Notes under the pieces: generated by a model | The model's input: the letters and a program-made list of their open reading frames with translations, nothing else | What the model was told of the DNA's origin: nothing | Database searches by the model: none | Shown: positions 45,900 through 56,872 of the stretch, piece by piece | How positions within the stretch are numbered: position 1 is the first letter of the stretch | Layout: every line of letters starts with the position of its first letter | Translations under genes and position numbers: made by a program | From: Mytilisepta virgata | Taxonomy: Eukaryota > Mollusca > Bivalvia > Mytilida > Mytilidae | Assembly: GCA_028015205.1 (NCBI GenBank) | Contig: CM051520.1 | Location: forward strand, 38,143,494-38,207,493 | Reading direction: 5' to 3' | Length of the DNA: 64,000 bases

Positions 45900-46434
45900 T
45901 TTCTATTTTTTAGGTTGTGTATGGCATCAACTGTTTACATGTATCTGTAATTACAAAATCTAGTTCTGTGAAAACTTTTTCATCTTCCATATTATGTAAT
46001 AATTCTAATATATCAGGTGAGGGGGTTACAGGTTTCTTATTCAGGTTTTTAAAATATTCAGCCCATTCTGTACCTCTAAGATTGGAGGAAATTCTTTAAG
46101 AATCAGAATTATTCAAGGATTCCAATAATGACCAATAAGATTTAGGATTTTCCTCTCTCAAATTATCCAGCTGATCAATCAGATTTGCTCGAAACTGTCT
46201 CTGTTTCATTTTGCGAGCTTTTCTGTAAAGTTTCAGATTACTAAAAAAGATGATCATATGTGAGGATCTTTATTAAACTTCTTAAAGTTTTTCCTTCTGA
46301 TACAAGTTTCTCTTGATATTTATAAGGGGAAAAACAAACCATTTTGCCAACTTCTTTTTATTATGTTTACTTTTAACTTTATGAACCTTTTTTTTTAACA
46401 GATATATTGGCTGCTTCATGAATAATGCTGTTAA
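45900..46434 (-). pseudogene. LINE endonuclease-RT linker
   Basis: Decayed coding sequence is visible on the minus strand: SIIHEAANISVKKKVHKVKS, then KKLAKWFVFPYK, and later NPKSYWSLLESLNNSDS. Its upstream part continues in frame across the TTAA MITE at 46435-46707 once that element and one TTAA are removed. Confidence 0.75.
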
Positions 46435-46707
46435 GGTGGTACCTAACACTACAGGGAGATAACTCTGTAAAATCAGCTAAAAGTTTTAATAACGTTGTGT
46501 TGTTAATGGAATATTAAGCTTTTCAATGATCAATATTAGTGTTTGTCAAACTGCTATACAATCAGTGTAATTTTTCTGATGAATTGGTTGGTTCAAATGT
46601 TTTGAAATTTAAAAATTTTTGTCAATGGGACAAAGTAAATACTTTGTCAAAATTTTATGAAAATTAAACGAGCCATATTAATTTTAGTGAAAGTGTTGGG
46701 TACCACC
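46435..46707. mobile_element. 273-bp MITE flanked by TTAA
   Basis: The terminal inverted repeats GGTGGTACCTAACAC and GTGTTGGGTACCACC (one mismatch) are flanked by TTAA at 46431-46434 and 46708-46711. Removing the element plus one TTAA rejoins the LINE linker in frame (DTDNMLKD-LNSIIHEAA), so TTAA is the target duplication. TTAA targets are used by piggyBac and Kolobok elements. The inner sequence has no gene. Its GGTRG ends resemble those of the element at 60492-61044. Confidence 0.9.
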
Positions 46708-46795
46708 TTAAGGTCCTTTAACATGTTATCTGTATCAGTATTATATTTTGTATCATTAAAAGACTTAATTTTTTCCTGAATCAGTAATAATGATG

Positions 46796-47764
46796 CTAAT
46801 GCATCCTGAAATTTTTCAGCTGAATTTTCTTCCCAAACATACTGGGCAGGGATAATGTTAATATCTTGTAAAGTATATCAAATTTACAATTCACCTTTAA
46901 CATTATTGAGATTTGGCAGTGATCAGAAAGATCTGCCCTAAAGTCATGCACATTGAAAAACAGTATGCTATTCAGAATACTTTCGGATGATAAAAAATAA
47001 TCTACAACACTACTACCCAATGGTGAGTGCCATGTAAGTTGGCCTACAAAATCACCAGACGTTCTACAATTTAAAATACGAATATCTATCTGTATACACA
47101 TATCATTCAGAATTTTTCCTCAGGTAGATACAATATTATCCTGACTGTGACGTACTGTTCTATCTGTATCAGGGTTATAATTCTCAAACAGTGAGATATG
47201 ACTATCTAAATTTTCATTTTGAATAAAGTCGAACTTTGAGGAGCCAGTTCTAGCATTTACAACACCACCAATTAAAATTTTTCCAATTTTGGAATACTTT
47301 GCAATATCATAATTTACAATGTACATGTAATCAAAAATATCATATGTTAATGATTGTGAATATGAGGAGTTAGCTGGAGGATTATACATAAAACAAAGAT
47401 AAATGTCTTCAGTCAAACCAAAGAATTGCTTACACAGCTTGAGCCATACATAGTCAGTTGTTTTATGTTCCAAAAATTTTATGCCAGCTCTTAATGTTGA
47501 CCTCGCATAAACTGAGATGCCACCAGAACACTTTCTACAACAAGTAGATAGAGGGCAGATTTAATGTACTGCTTTAAAGTCTTGCATTTCTAATGCATCA
47601 TCAAGTGAACAATGTGTTTCTAGAAAACAAAATATATCTTTCTTATTTAAGTCATTGATAAATTGTGGGTCGCTGTACTTGTTGTATCCCTTATGCTTAA
47701 AACCATTGATATTCCAACATCCAATATGTAGGGTATTTTTAATAACCATTTTGGAACAATACAT
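46796..47764 (-). pseudogene. LINE APE-type endonuclease domain
   Basis: In order: LHIGCWNINGFKHKGYN (Asn motif), IFCFLETHCSLDDAL (catalytic Glu), GGISVYARSTLRAGIKFLEH, DYVWLKLCKQFFG, YNPPANSSY, ILIGGVVNARTGSS (GDxN motif with Asp changed to Val), GSSVVDYFLSS and DLSDHCQISI (catalytic SDH). A stop at about 47560 and a frameshift near 47110 break it. The Asp loss would abolish nicking in known APE-type endonucleases. Confidence 0.92.
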
Positions 47765-48456
47765 GTAAGAAAAAAGAGGGTATTAAAAGACAAAAACAGA
47801 CATACCTAGTGTTTAACTAATATGTTTAGCCACTATAGTTGTTGTCTTTAAAAGTTATAGTAAATATGTCACATGTATAAATTTCAATAAGTGGTGGAAG
47901 GGAAGTAACTCCAATTTGAACAATATATAAAACATTTGTTTGAAATGAAAAACCAAAAGAAAAGGGTTGAATGTTTTTAAGAAAAAATGTCTCAGTACAC
48001 CAAACTTTCTAATATACATTTAAACATCATATCTCTTACATATATCATATAGTTTATCGTATAAATGAATGTATGCAATCAAATGTCCAAGATTGTGAAC
48101 TGATAAGAATATTTGGTCAATAGCTACAAAAACAAGTAATGTAAAGACTTTTAGGTCTCTTATAAAAGAAAAAAAAAGTGTATTTTTACATTTTAAGTGC
48201 ATGCATGTACATGTAAAAACTTAATTTTATTAAGTACATTGTACTTTTTACTGATACTGTAACAAAAAAGGACACATTTATTACAGCGTGACTTTGAATA
48301 TACAATATATCAAAACATGTTAATTATTTAATACTGAACTTCAGGGTCATTATATAATTGGTGCCTCTATGAGCAAGTAAAGTTTCTAACTATTTAGAAT
48401 AAGATTCTAAGTTCTATTACCCATAGGGGGAAAGTTAGGCATGTAGCTGATCATCC

Positions 48457-49069
48457 CTAGATTGAAACCTGGGAACATTGGGTACATAAATCAGAACATA
48501 ATTTGACACAATCTTCTGGTGATGTATTTCGCAGATCAGAAGTGAAAAAATGAACAAAAACACATTCATAATCATCATCACATTGTTGAATCTTCTCCTT
48601 TTCAACTTCACAATCATTCAGGAAATATTTTGTCTTGATGTATTTCACATGAGAATTTCCTACAATTAAAATTTTCCTATTTGGAGATGATTTTGACTGA
48701 TCCTCCTCCCCTGCCACATGTTGTTGTTTCGCTATATTCCTCATGGTCAGAGAGGACCTCATAACGATTAGAAATATCACAATTTACTTTGGTATTAGGC
48801 GAGGTACCAGGTGTTTGTTTAGGTCGAGATGTTTTTATTTCACGGACTCTCTCTTTGGGTCGGTTGAGGAGTCCACTTGAATTCAGGGTCTGAGCTATTT
48901 TATCCAAATTGCTAGTAACAGAGTCGTTTATTTTAGAGTTCTTGCTTATAATGCTACATGTTTCAAGATTGTGGGTAATTTTACTGTTTTGGTCCTTTAT
49001 TTCTTTAAAGGAGTTTGAAACTTTGTCCTTTTGTTCAATTAGCTGTGTGCGTAGCTTTTCAAGGTTTTT
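48457..49069 (-). pseudogene. LINE ORF1, C-terminal part
   Basis: A coiled-coil-like stretch (NLEKLRTQLIEQKDKVSNSF, then KEIKDQNSKITHNLETC) leads into NLDKIAQTLNSSGLLNRP and a basic linker (ETKTSRPKQTPGTSP-like). After a frameshift near 48740 comes KILIVGNSHVKYIKTKYFL and DDYECVFVHFFTSDLRNTS. The GNSH and FTSDL blocks sit where SGNH/GDSL esterase-type ORF1 proteins have GxSH and GTNDL, so this is probably an esterase-type ORF1. A family-1 element at 49070 separates it from the rest. Confidence 0.7.
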
Positions 49070-50917
49070 AGCTCACCTGACCCGAAGGGTCATGTGAGCT
49101 ATTGCTATCACTTGGCGTCCGTCGTCCGTCCGTCGTCCGTCCGTCCGTCGTCCGTTAACTTTTTCAAACGTTAACTCCTCCAACACCATAAGTCCAACTG
49201 CAACCAAACTTGGTACAGTTATTAATTGGTATGGGTGTTACAAATCTATTGTTTGGATTTTTGATTCGTATAAAAACATGGCCGTCATGGCTAAAAATAG
49301 AACATAGGGGTAAATCGCAGTTTTTTGCAAATAAGTCAGAAACGGTCACAGATATCAAAATTCTGGCATAGGGTAAAAGTGATCAGCACCTCAAGATCTA
49401 CCTGCCCTGAAATTTTGAAGAAGATCCAACCACTCATTTCAGAGTTATCACCCTTTTTCCTGATTTTTTCCAAATTTTTTTATGTTATTATTTCAAAAAT
49501 CTTCTCCTCTGAAACTACTGAATGGATTTGGATAAAACTTAGCATGATTGTTCCTTAGGGTATCCTGCACAAAGTTTATGCTTCGATTTTTGATCCGTCG
49601 AAAAACATGGCCACTGTTACTAAAAATAGAACATAGGGGTCAAACAACAGTTTTTCGCAACTATCTCAAAAATCATAAGGTTACGGCAAATTCTGGCAGG
49701 TTGAAAGTGTTCAGCATGATGAGAGCTACCTGCGTGCTGATTTTCGTGAAAATCTGTCAACTGATGTTAGAGTTATTGCCCTTTTTTGACATTTTTGGTT
49801 TTTTTTTATGTTATTATTTCAAAAAATCTTCTCCTCTGAAAATACTGAATGGATTTGGATAAATCTTAGCATGATTGTTCCTTAGGGTATCCTGCACAAA
49901 GTTTATGCTTCGATTTTTGATCCGTCGAAAAACATGGCCACTGTTACTAAAAATAGAACATAGGGGTCAAACAACATTTTTTCGCAACTATCTTAAAAAT
50001 CATAAGGTTATGGCAAATTCTGGCAGGTTGAAAGTGTTCAGCATGATGAGAGCTACCTGTGTGTTTATTTTCGTGAAAATCTGTCAACTGATGTTAGAGT
50101 TATTGTCCTTTTTTGACATTTTTGGCTTTTTTTTATGTTATGATTTCAAAAATCTTCTTCTCTGAAACTACTATTCAAAATCAAATGAAACTTGGTATGA
50201 TTGTTCCTTAGGGTATCCTGCAAAAAGTTAATGCTTGGATTTTTGATTGGTCGAAAAACATGTCCGCCCTTACTAAAAATAGAACATAGGGGTCAAAATG
50301 CTGTTTTTTGCTATTTTTTCCTGAATTATAGAAATAAAATGAAGATGAAAGCTACCTTCAAGGCAAACATGGTATTCCGAGTTGAATGGTGATGATGAAA
50401 GTTTGTTTTGGACGGCCATTTTTAAAATGGCTGCCATTTTCCCGCCATTTTTTACACTTGCTCGGATTTTAACAATATTTGGTTTTTAAAGTAAACATGG
50501 TATCCTTAGTGAATGGTGATGATGAGAATGTTGTATAACAATGATTAAACTTCATAATATGTGAGCTTTTAATTGCCATCACTTGGCGTCTGTCATCATC
50601 GTTAACAAATTTTCAAACATCTTCTCCTCTGAAACTACTAGGGGGATTTGGATTAAACTTAGCATGATTGTTCCTGCAATATTTCCTTTTCAAGTACAAT
50701 AAAAAGCCTTAACTCACAATTTTTACATAACTTCTTTCAAACATTTTAAAAAACGAAGACAACATATAGACCAAAAGATTTATACTTGTATTTGAAGATG
50801 AATTAAAGCTTGTATTTTGTAATCAAGCGTAGGGAGAACTCATGCCCATTTCTTTCCAGAGGTTCTTAGTGCATTGTTTGCCAGGTGAGCGATTCAGGCT
50901 CTTGAGAGCCTCTTGTT
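49070..50917 (+). mobile_element. Family-1 hairpin element inserted in LINE ORF1
   Basis: The 5' end is AGCTCACCTGACC, short loop, GGTCATGTGAGCT, then a GTCCGTCGTCCGTCC tract (49120-49152). Five long units follow ('cttctcctctgaaactactg', 'cttagggtatcctgcac', 'atagaacataggggtc'). The 3' end is CAGGTGAGCGATTCAGGCTC, a hairpin TTGAGAGCCT and CTTGTT. Precise removal joins 'aaggttttt' to 'acttat' and restores the minus-strand ORF1 frame, so 49070 and 50917 are the true ends (to within two T). No target duplication is present. Confidence 0.93.
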
Positions 50918-51290
50918 ACTTATAACATCATTGTCTTTAGAAATTTTATCGATCTTGTTATTAAATTGATGTAAGTCATCATTCAGTTTAGTATTTTTTG
51001 AACTCTCAGAATTTGACAGTTTATCAAACTTATCACAAAGGTTTTGGATTTCATTCCTATCGTTAAGTTCTTTTTTAAGAACATTACGGTAATAAGTTCA
51101 TCTTGGTTTGACAAGTGAATGTTAGTTATAGCTAAAACTACACTTTGTTTGATCCTTGAGACAATCTGGAGCGTTTCTGAGGACGAATGCGAGTCTTGTG
51201 GTGGATAAATTCCCTTTTCCCACTTTTCTTTAAAGGATAATGGTACTTCAGCGCAATTTTCACATGTATATTTCCTTGATGTTTTTATGA
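50918..51290 (-). pseudogene. LINE ORF1, N-terminal part
   Basis: On the minus strand it reads KYTCENCAEVPLSFKEKWEK (Cys pair of a possible zinc finger), IYPPQDSHSSSETLQIVS, then after a frameshift near 51080 VLKKELNDRNEIQNLCDKF, DKLSNSESKNTKLNDDLHQF and NNKIDKISKDNDVIS. The heptad-like run continues in frame into NLEKLRTQL beyond the family-1 insertion. The 5' limit of the LINE is unclear. Confidence 0.7.
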
Positions 51291-52295
51291 GAATGTAGAG
51301 ACGATATCTATGGACACTGATTCACATTTGGACCATGCAGTGAATATTCCTGTGGTAGCTCCACGAGCGACACTATAAAAGTTCTTTCTACGCATTGTTC
51401 ATATATAAATGGTACTAAATATGTGTAAATTTTTCACTTTTGGTGAGTTAAACCATCACTAGGGTCAGTTTTTGCCATTTTCACCTTTCAATAAAAAAAA
51501 TGTGCCATGTTGGTTAAAGGGACGCAACTCATGTATTGTTTAATTCCCTTTTATGATTTTTGAATGGCAACCTAATTCCAGGCACCTAAGCAATATTGGA
51601 AGCCTCTAGTTTGTAATTTTCTGATGCTGGGTTCTTGTGTCACTGAAATTTATCCAATAATCTGTTTAATTTCTATTGAAACCACCCAGTATTGGTTTGG
51701 GAGGTCATTAGATGCACAATTCACTTGAAAACACAACTGAAGATGTGGAATTTTAATTTCATGCTATGTTTAAAATTTACAATAAGATAGGAAATGTTTG
51801 AAAATTTTGACTTTGTCACTAGTCAAAGTGAAAGTTAAAAATGTGAAAATACTTGCATTTGGTAAAAAAAAAAGTTAAAAAGTAATGTTTACCTACAAAA
51901 AAGTATTTGTTTACCCTGAAAAAAATTATTGATTACAAGGGATGCTGAAACTTACATTACAAAATATTTACTTGATTATTATTTACAGCCTCTCAAACAT
52001 TATTTATGGCTCCCATTTATATATCTTAAAAAATTCAAAAATAAAAATTATATTGGATTAAAAGTTGAATATAATTGTGTGCATATAATGTATTTGATTT
52101 AAGTCAGATATTGATAAAAATACCAAATGTTGTCAATAAAGATAGAATTTCTATTAACTTTCATTTTATATTGATTGACGAATATTTGTGACACTTTACA
52201 TCTGTAGGATAACACTGTACTATGGGTAAATATTGATACATAAACATACATATATATTTTTTTTATTGTCATTTTCCACATTTTATTACTTTTTT
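51291..52295. other. Intergenic, nothing recognised
   Basis: AT-rich sequence without exon or repeat ends. The left part may include the LINE 5' UTR. Confidence 0.35.
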
Positions 52296-52643
52296 AGCTG
52301 TCCCTGCCATTTGGGTGAGTGCTAAGTGAACTATTGCAATCACTTTGTCTTCTGTCAGAGAAAAATCTCCTATAAATATCTTTGCCGCATAATTGGACTT
52401 AATTTGATTGAATGGTCCTTGTTCATGTTGTGTGGTTCTACATGTATAGAATTATGTTCATTGGTCCTATCTGGCTGCATTTGATCTTTTTAATTCTAAC
52501 CCTTTTAAGCCCCTCTGATCAACAGGGTCACAATTGCTTAAAATTGGAAATTTTGCAAAGATTAATTTAGTCTTCTCCTTTGAAAATACTGTGCAGATAA
52601 GGACAAAACTGTGATTGAAACATCCTTGTCTGGTTCTCTTTTT
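52296..52643 (+). mobile_element. Decayed family-1 5' end
   Basis: It resembles the hairpin ('tttagctgtccctgcc...gggtgagtgctaagtgaac') and one unit, directly followed by a second, better preserved 5' hairpin at 52644. Confidence 0.5.
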
Positions 52644-53885
52644 AGCTCATCTGGCCTAAAAGGTCATGTGAGCTATTGCCATAACTAATGGCATCCGTCG
52701 TTCAGTGTAAACTTTTCCTTTAAAGATCATCATCTTCTCCTCTGAAGCCACTACTAGGTCAATTGGAACTAAACTTGACAGGAAGCATATATGGGAGGTC
52801 TTTTATAAAGTTTCGTCATTTCGTGCCGATCAGACTACAAATATGGCCACCATGGGCAGTTCTTGTTTCTGATTGGTTGTTATAAAAAAATCTTCTCCTC
52901 TGAAATCGCTTGGTCAAAGGGGGCGAAACTTGACAGGAAGCATCTATTGGAGGTTCTTAACAAAATTTCTTTATTTCATCCCAATCGGAGTACATATATG
53001 GTCACCATTGGCAGTTCTTGTTTCTGATTCACTAATATAAAAGAATCTTCTCCTCTGAAATCGCTTGCCCAAATGGAACAAAACGTGACAGGAAGCATAT
53101 ATGGGAGGTCCTTTATAAAGTTTCCTCATTTTGTCCCAATCGGAATATAAATATAGCCACCATGTGCAGTTCTTGATTCTGATTGGCAGATATAAAAAAA
53201 TCTTCTCAGGAAGTCTCTTGGCCAAATGGAACGAAACTTGACAGAAAGCATCTAATTGGGAGGTTCTGTACAATGTTTCCTCAATTTGTCCCCAAACAAA
53301 CATGGCCGTCATGGGCAGTTCTTGTCTTTCATTGGTTGGTAATCTTCTTTGAAACCGCTTGGCCAAAGGGTACGAGACTTGACAGGAAGCATATGTTGGA
53401 GGTTTTTTTACAAAGTTTCCTCATTTTGTCCAGATCAGGTAACAAACATGACTGCCATGGGCAATTCTTGTTTCTGATTGAGCCAAATAGAGCCAAACTT
53501 GACAAAAAGTGTCTATGACATATAACAAATATCTACAGAACCACAGAATTGCTTGTAACCAAACATTGTCTGAATATTCCTCTTAAGGTGCTCACCAAGA
53601 GTTGTTATTCTGGTGCCGATCCCTATTTCAAAATGGCCTTCAGCAGAGGACTTAGGTTTACATAAGACCCTATGGAAAATACATGCAAAAATCTTCTGGA
53701 GAAAAGCCAAATTTTAGAATATGCTGACCTGTAAGTAGAAGGACCTTGATGCAGAAATATTTGGTTCCTACAAGGCTTTCCACACTTCATAATGATAGGG
53801 AAAAGTGACTTCTCTGAGATACATCAATAAAAATGGCTTTCATGACAGATGAGCGATACAGGCACAACCCTCTGAGCCTCTAGTT
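52644..53885 (+). mobile_element. Family-1 hairpin element, complete
   Basis: The 5' hairpin is AGCTCATCTGGCC, short loop, GGTCATGTGAGCT. Seven units of 150-160 bp follow, and the 3' end is CAGATGAGCGATACAGGC...CCTCTGAGCCTCTAGTT. It is the nearest relative of 20526-22937. Its seven-T stretch at 53403-53409 is the empty counterpart of the family-3 insertion there. Confidence 0.87.
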
Positions 53886-53939
53886 AAATTCATGGATTGG
53901 GCTGTCCACGAAATCCAAGAAAATTGGTGTACCACAAAT

Positions 53940-55147
53940 AATAAGTGTTTCATAATATGGGAGGTCCTTTATAAAGTTTCCTCATTTGGTCCCAATCGAA
54001 CCACAAATATGGCAGTTTTTTTTCTGATATGAAACAATCTTCTTCTCTGAAGTCGCTTGGTCAAATGGAACGAAAGTTGATAGGAAGCATCTATTGGAGG
54101 TTCTCATTTCGTTCTGATCAGGAAACAAACATGGCCATCATGGGCCAAGTCTTTTTTCTCATTCGTTGATTAAATTTTTTTTTCTTCTGTGGAACTGCTT
54201 AGCCAAAACTGTCAGCCAAACTTGACAGGAATCATCTATGGAAAGTCTTTTATGAAATTAATTTTTTTCATCCTGATTGGACGACAAGCATGGCTGCCAT
54301 TGGCAATTCTTGTTTCTGATTGGCTGATATAAAGAAATATTTTTCTCTGAAACCGCTTGGACTGGAATGAAACTTGATGGAAAGCATATGTGGGAGGTTT
54401 TTTACATAGTGTCCGCATTTTGTTCAGATCAGGCGACAAACATGGCCACCACGGGCAATTCCTGTTTCTGATTAGGAATAGAATATATGTGAAAAATGCA
54501 CTTTTTGACTTATATCTCTAAAATTAAGCAGTTACAGCACAACGGACAAAGAACTAAAAATGTTTATGAGGTCAAGATCTACCTGCCATGAAATTTTCAG
54601 ACAAATCGGTTTTCGGGCTATTGCCCGTGAATTGTTAATCTTAAGGAAATTTTGCTGTTTTATGTTATTAACTTGAATATTGTTACAGATAAAAACACTT
54701 TAAACAGCAAAGATGTTAAGCATAACTTGAAATTAATTAAATGGTAGCTATACAAGTAAAATGGAGGGTCAATGTCATTGTAAAAGTCCATAGCAACCAT
54801 ATATATTTGGGTTTAAGACCCTATAATTTACCTGTACAAGTCAAGTGGAAAGGCCAAGAGTCAAGGACATTGAAAAAGTCGCTACTAACTGTATATATAT
54901 TTAGCACCCTATATTATAGCTGTTCAAGTCAATATGGAGTCTCAAAGTTCAAAGTCATCGAAAAAATCCATAGCAACTGATGGAAAAGTCCCTAGCAACC
55001 AGATATATTTTGGTTCAAATTTTATTGCAAGTCAATATTAAGGCGAAAAATATGACAGTATACATTAAATAGCAAAAATAATCATTGATGCAAGATCTAC
55101 TTAAAAAATAACAGGTGAGCGATTCAGGTTCTTGGGAGCCTCTTGTT
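53940..55147 (+). mobile_element. Family-1 element, 5'-truncated
   Basis: Units like those of 52644-53885 lead into the 'ccatagcaacc' 3' module shared with 15375-16394. The 3' end is CAGGTGAGCGATTCAGGTTC, hairpin, GAGCCTCTTGTT. The mixture of two unit types suggests a mosaic of subfamilies. Confidence 0.8.
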
Positions 55148-55149
55148 TG

Positions 55150-55346
55150 TCATTTGCTCAGGAACTAATGGGCAGACTGTTACCAAAGTTGGCATGCAAA
55201 TGATCGACCTTTTTTTAGGTCAAAGGTTAAATATCAAGGTTACTTTTGACATTTTGCATTTCTATAACAGCCTTGTGGAGGATTCAAAGAGCTTACATTT
55301 TCAAATATCCTATTAAAGGCAAGGTGAGCAATACAGGCTTCTAGTT
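55150..55346 (+). mobile_element. Family-1 3' fragment
   Basis: A short relic ending AAGGTGAGCAATACAGGCTT and CTAGTT. It sits tail-to-tail after the previous copy. Confidence 0.6.
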
Positions 55347-55456
55347 TTAGTAAAACCTCTATTTTTTTTTGTGCAAAATTTTCTAGATTGAATTTTTTTT
55401 GTTGAAATTCCTATCTACCCTTCTTTGCAGCTTAAATAACAATTAAAAGTAGAAAT

Positions 55457-56568
55457 CTGGACTGTTGGAATCGACAGTGATCCCCACACCCCCTATAGGT
55501 AGTTGGGCCACTTACCTATAGTCAAAAATATAATACCTTATTCCCATCCAAAAATAGTATGGAGTCATTCTATAAAGAAATTAAATCAATAAACCTAATG
55601 AAAAATGAAAAAACCTTAGTTCACAAGCTTAAACTGACAATTTTTGAAATTTGGCCTGTGTGAGCCCCCTGATCAAATCGATATTCTAAATCCTTATTGT
55701 GCAACTAAATATAGTGTAGAACAATACTATATATAAGCAAACTGAATGAGAAGTTAAGGTCACAAGCTAAAATTAAAATTTTCAAATTTGGACCCATGTG
55801 GACTCCAATTTTAGAAAATTAAAATTCTAAAACCTAATTGCACACCTGCATATGGTGATTGACAATACTGTATAGAAATAAAATGCATAAATTGAAGAAC
55901 AAAGACAAGTTTATGTCACAAGCTTAAATTGATAATTTTTCAAAATTTGACCCCTGTGGGCCTCTTGCTTAGAAAATCAAAATTCTAAAACCTTATTGCA
56001 CATCTTCATATAGAGTATGACAATACCGTATAGAAATAATATGTATAAATTGTAAAATTAAAGAGGAGATTAGGTCACAAGCTTAAATTGACATTTTTTC
56101 GAAATTCGACCCCTGTGGGACTTGTACAAGTCAAATAGAAAGGTCAAGTTTAGGTAGCAAGCTTAAATTGACAGTTTTTTTTAAATTTGACCCCTGTGGG
56201 CCCCAATTTTAGAAAATCGAAATTCTAAAACCTTATTGTGCATCTGCATATGGTGCATACTTACTGTATGGAAATAAAATGCATAAATTGAAAAAAGAAA
56301 GACGAGTTAAGGTCACAAGGTTGAATTCCAAATTTTCGAAGTTGAACCCATGTGGGCCCCTAATGTTTAGAAAATCAAAATTCTAAAACCTTATTGCGCA
56401 TCTACAGGTGGTATGCAACCATTCTATAAAGAAATTAAATTGAAAACCCAAAAGTGAAGGAGGAGTTGATGTCACAAGAAAGTGTGATGGATGGACGGAC
56501 AGACGGCACGACGGACAGATGGGGACAATCGCTACATCCCCGAACTTTCTTCGAAAGTGCGGGGATAA
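55457..56568 (-). mobile_element. Family-9 (ATCCCCGCAC) hairpin element, minus strand
   Basis: On the minus strand the 5' end is ATCCCCGCACTTTCGAAGAA with the arm AAAGTTCGGGGAT, a long hairpin. CATCTGTCCGTCGTGCCG and GTCTGTCCGTCCATCC follow. About five units of 170-190 bp come next; on the + strand they read 'gtcacaagcttaaattgac', 'tttgacccctgtgggcc' and 'aattctaaaaccttattg'. The 3' end is GTGTGGGGATC, complementary to the 5' repeat with one change, then the hairpin ACTGTCGATTCCAACAGT and a short tail. Confidence 0.82.
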
Positions 56569-56872
56569 TTAAATGATTGTCCCTGCCAATTTAAACAGGA
56601 ATTCTGATAAACTGTAAGGAAATAAAGTGAATTCTGATTAAAAAAATTCAAATGATTTTTGATTTTCCAAAGGATTTTTTAAAGAATTAATTCATTAATT
56701 GATTTATTTGTTATTGAATTACAGAAAATCAAATCTTTGAAATATATCCCACAATTTCTTCTTTATCATGTTTATTTGGAATACTACTTTTTGCTTTGAA
56801 TTTTGATGCATAAAATGCATGTCACTTCAAAATAATTGAAAAAGTTGCAGTAGGGAAATAATCAGTGAAAGT

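Larger units (their letters stand above)
41779..51290 (-). mobile_element. Near-complete but dead LINE with three nested insertions
   Basis: Read right to left: degenerate ORF1 (51290-50918 and 49069-48457), APE-type endonuclease (47764-46796), linker, reverse transcriptase (about 45900-45060), C-terminal region (44714-44081), and a 3' end with 'attaagcaataaaatatttg' and a TTTG tail at about 41800-41779. Nested elements lie in ORF1 (family 1, 49070-50917), in the linker (TTAA MITE, 46435-46707) and in the 3' part (family 2, 42098-44018). Without these the LINE is about 5.5 kb. Frameshifts and lost catalytic residues show it is inactive. The clade was not determined; L1/Tx1-, I- or Nimb-like groups are possible. 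Confidence 0.85.
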
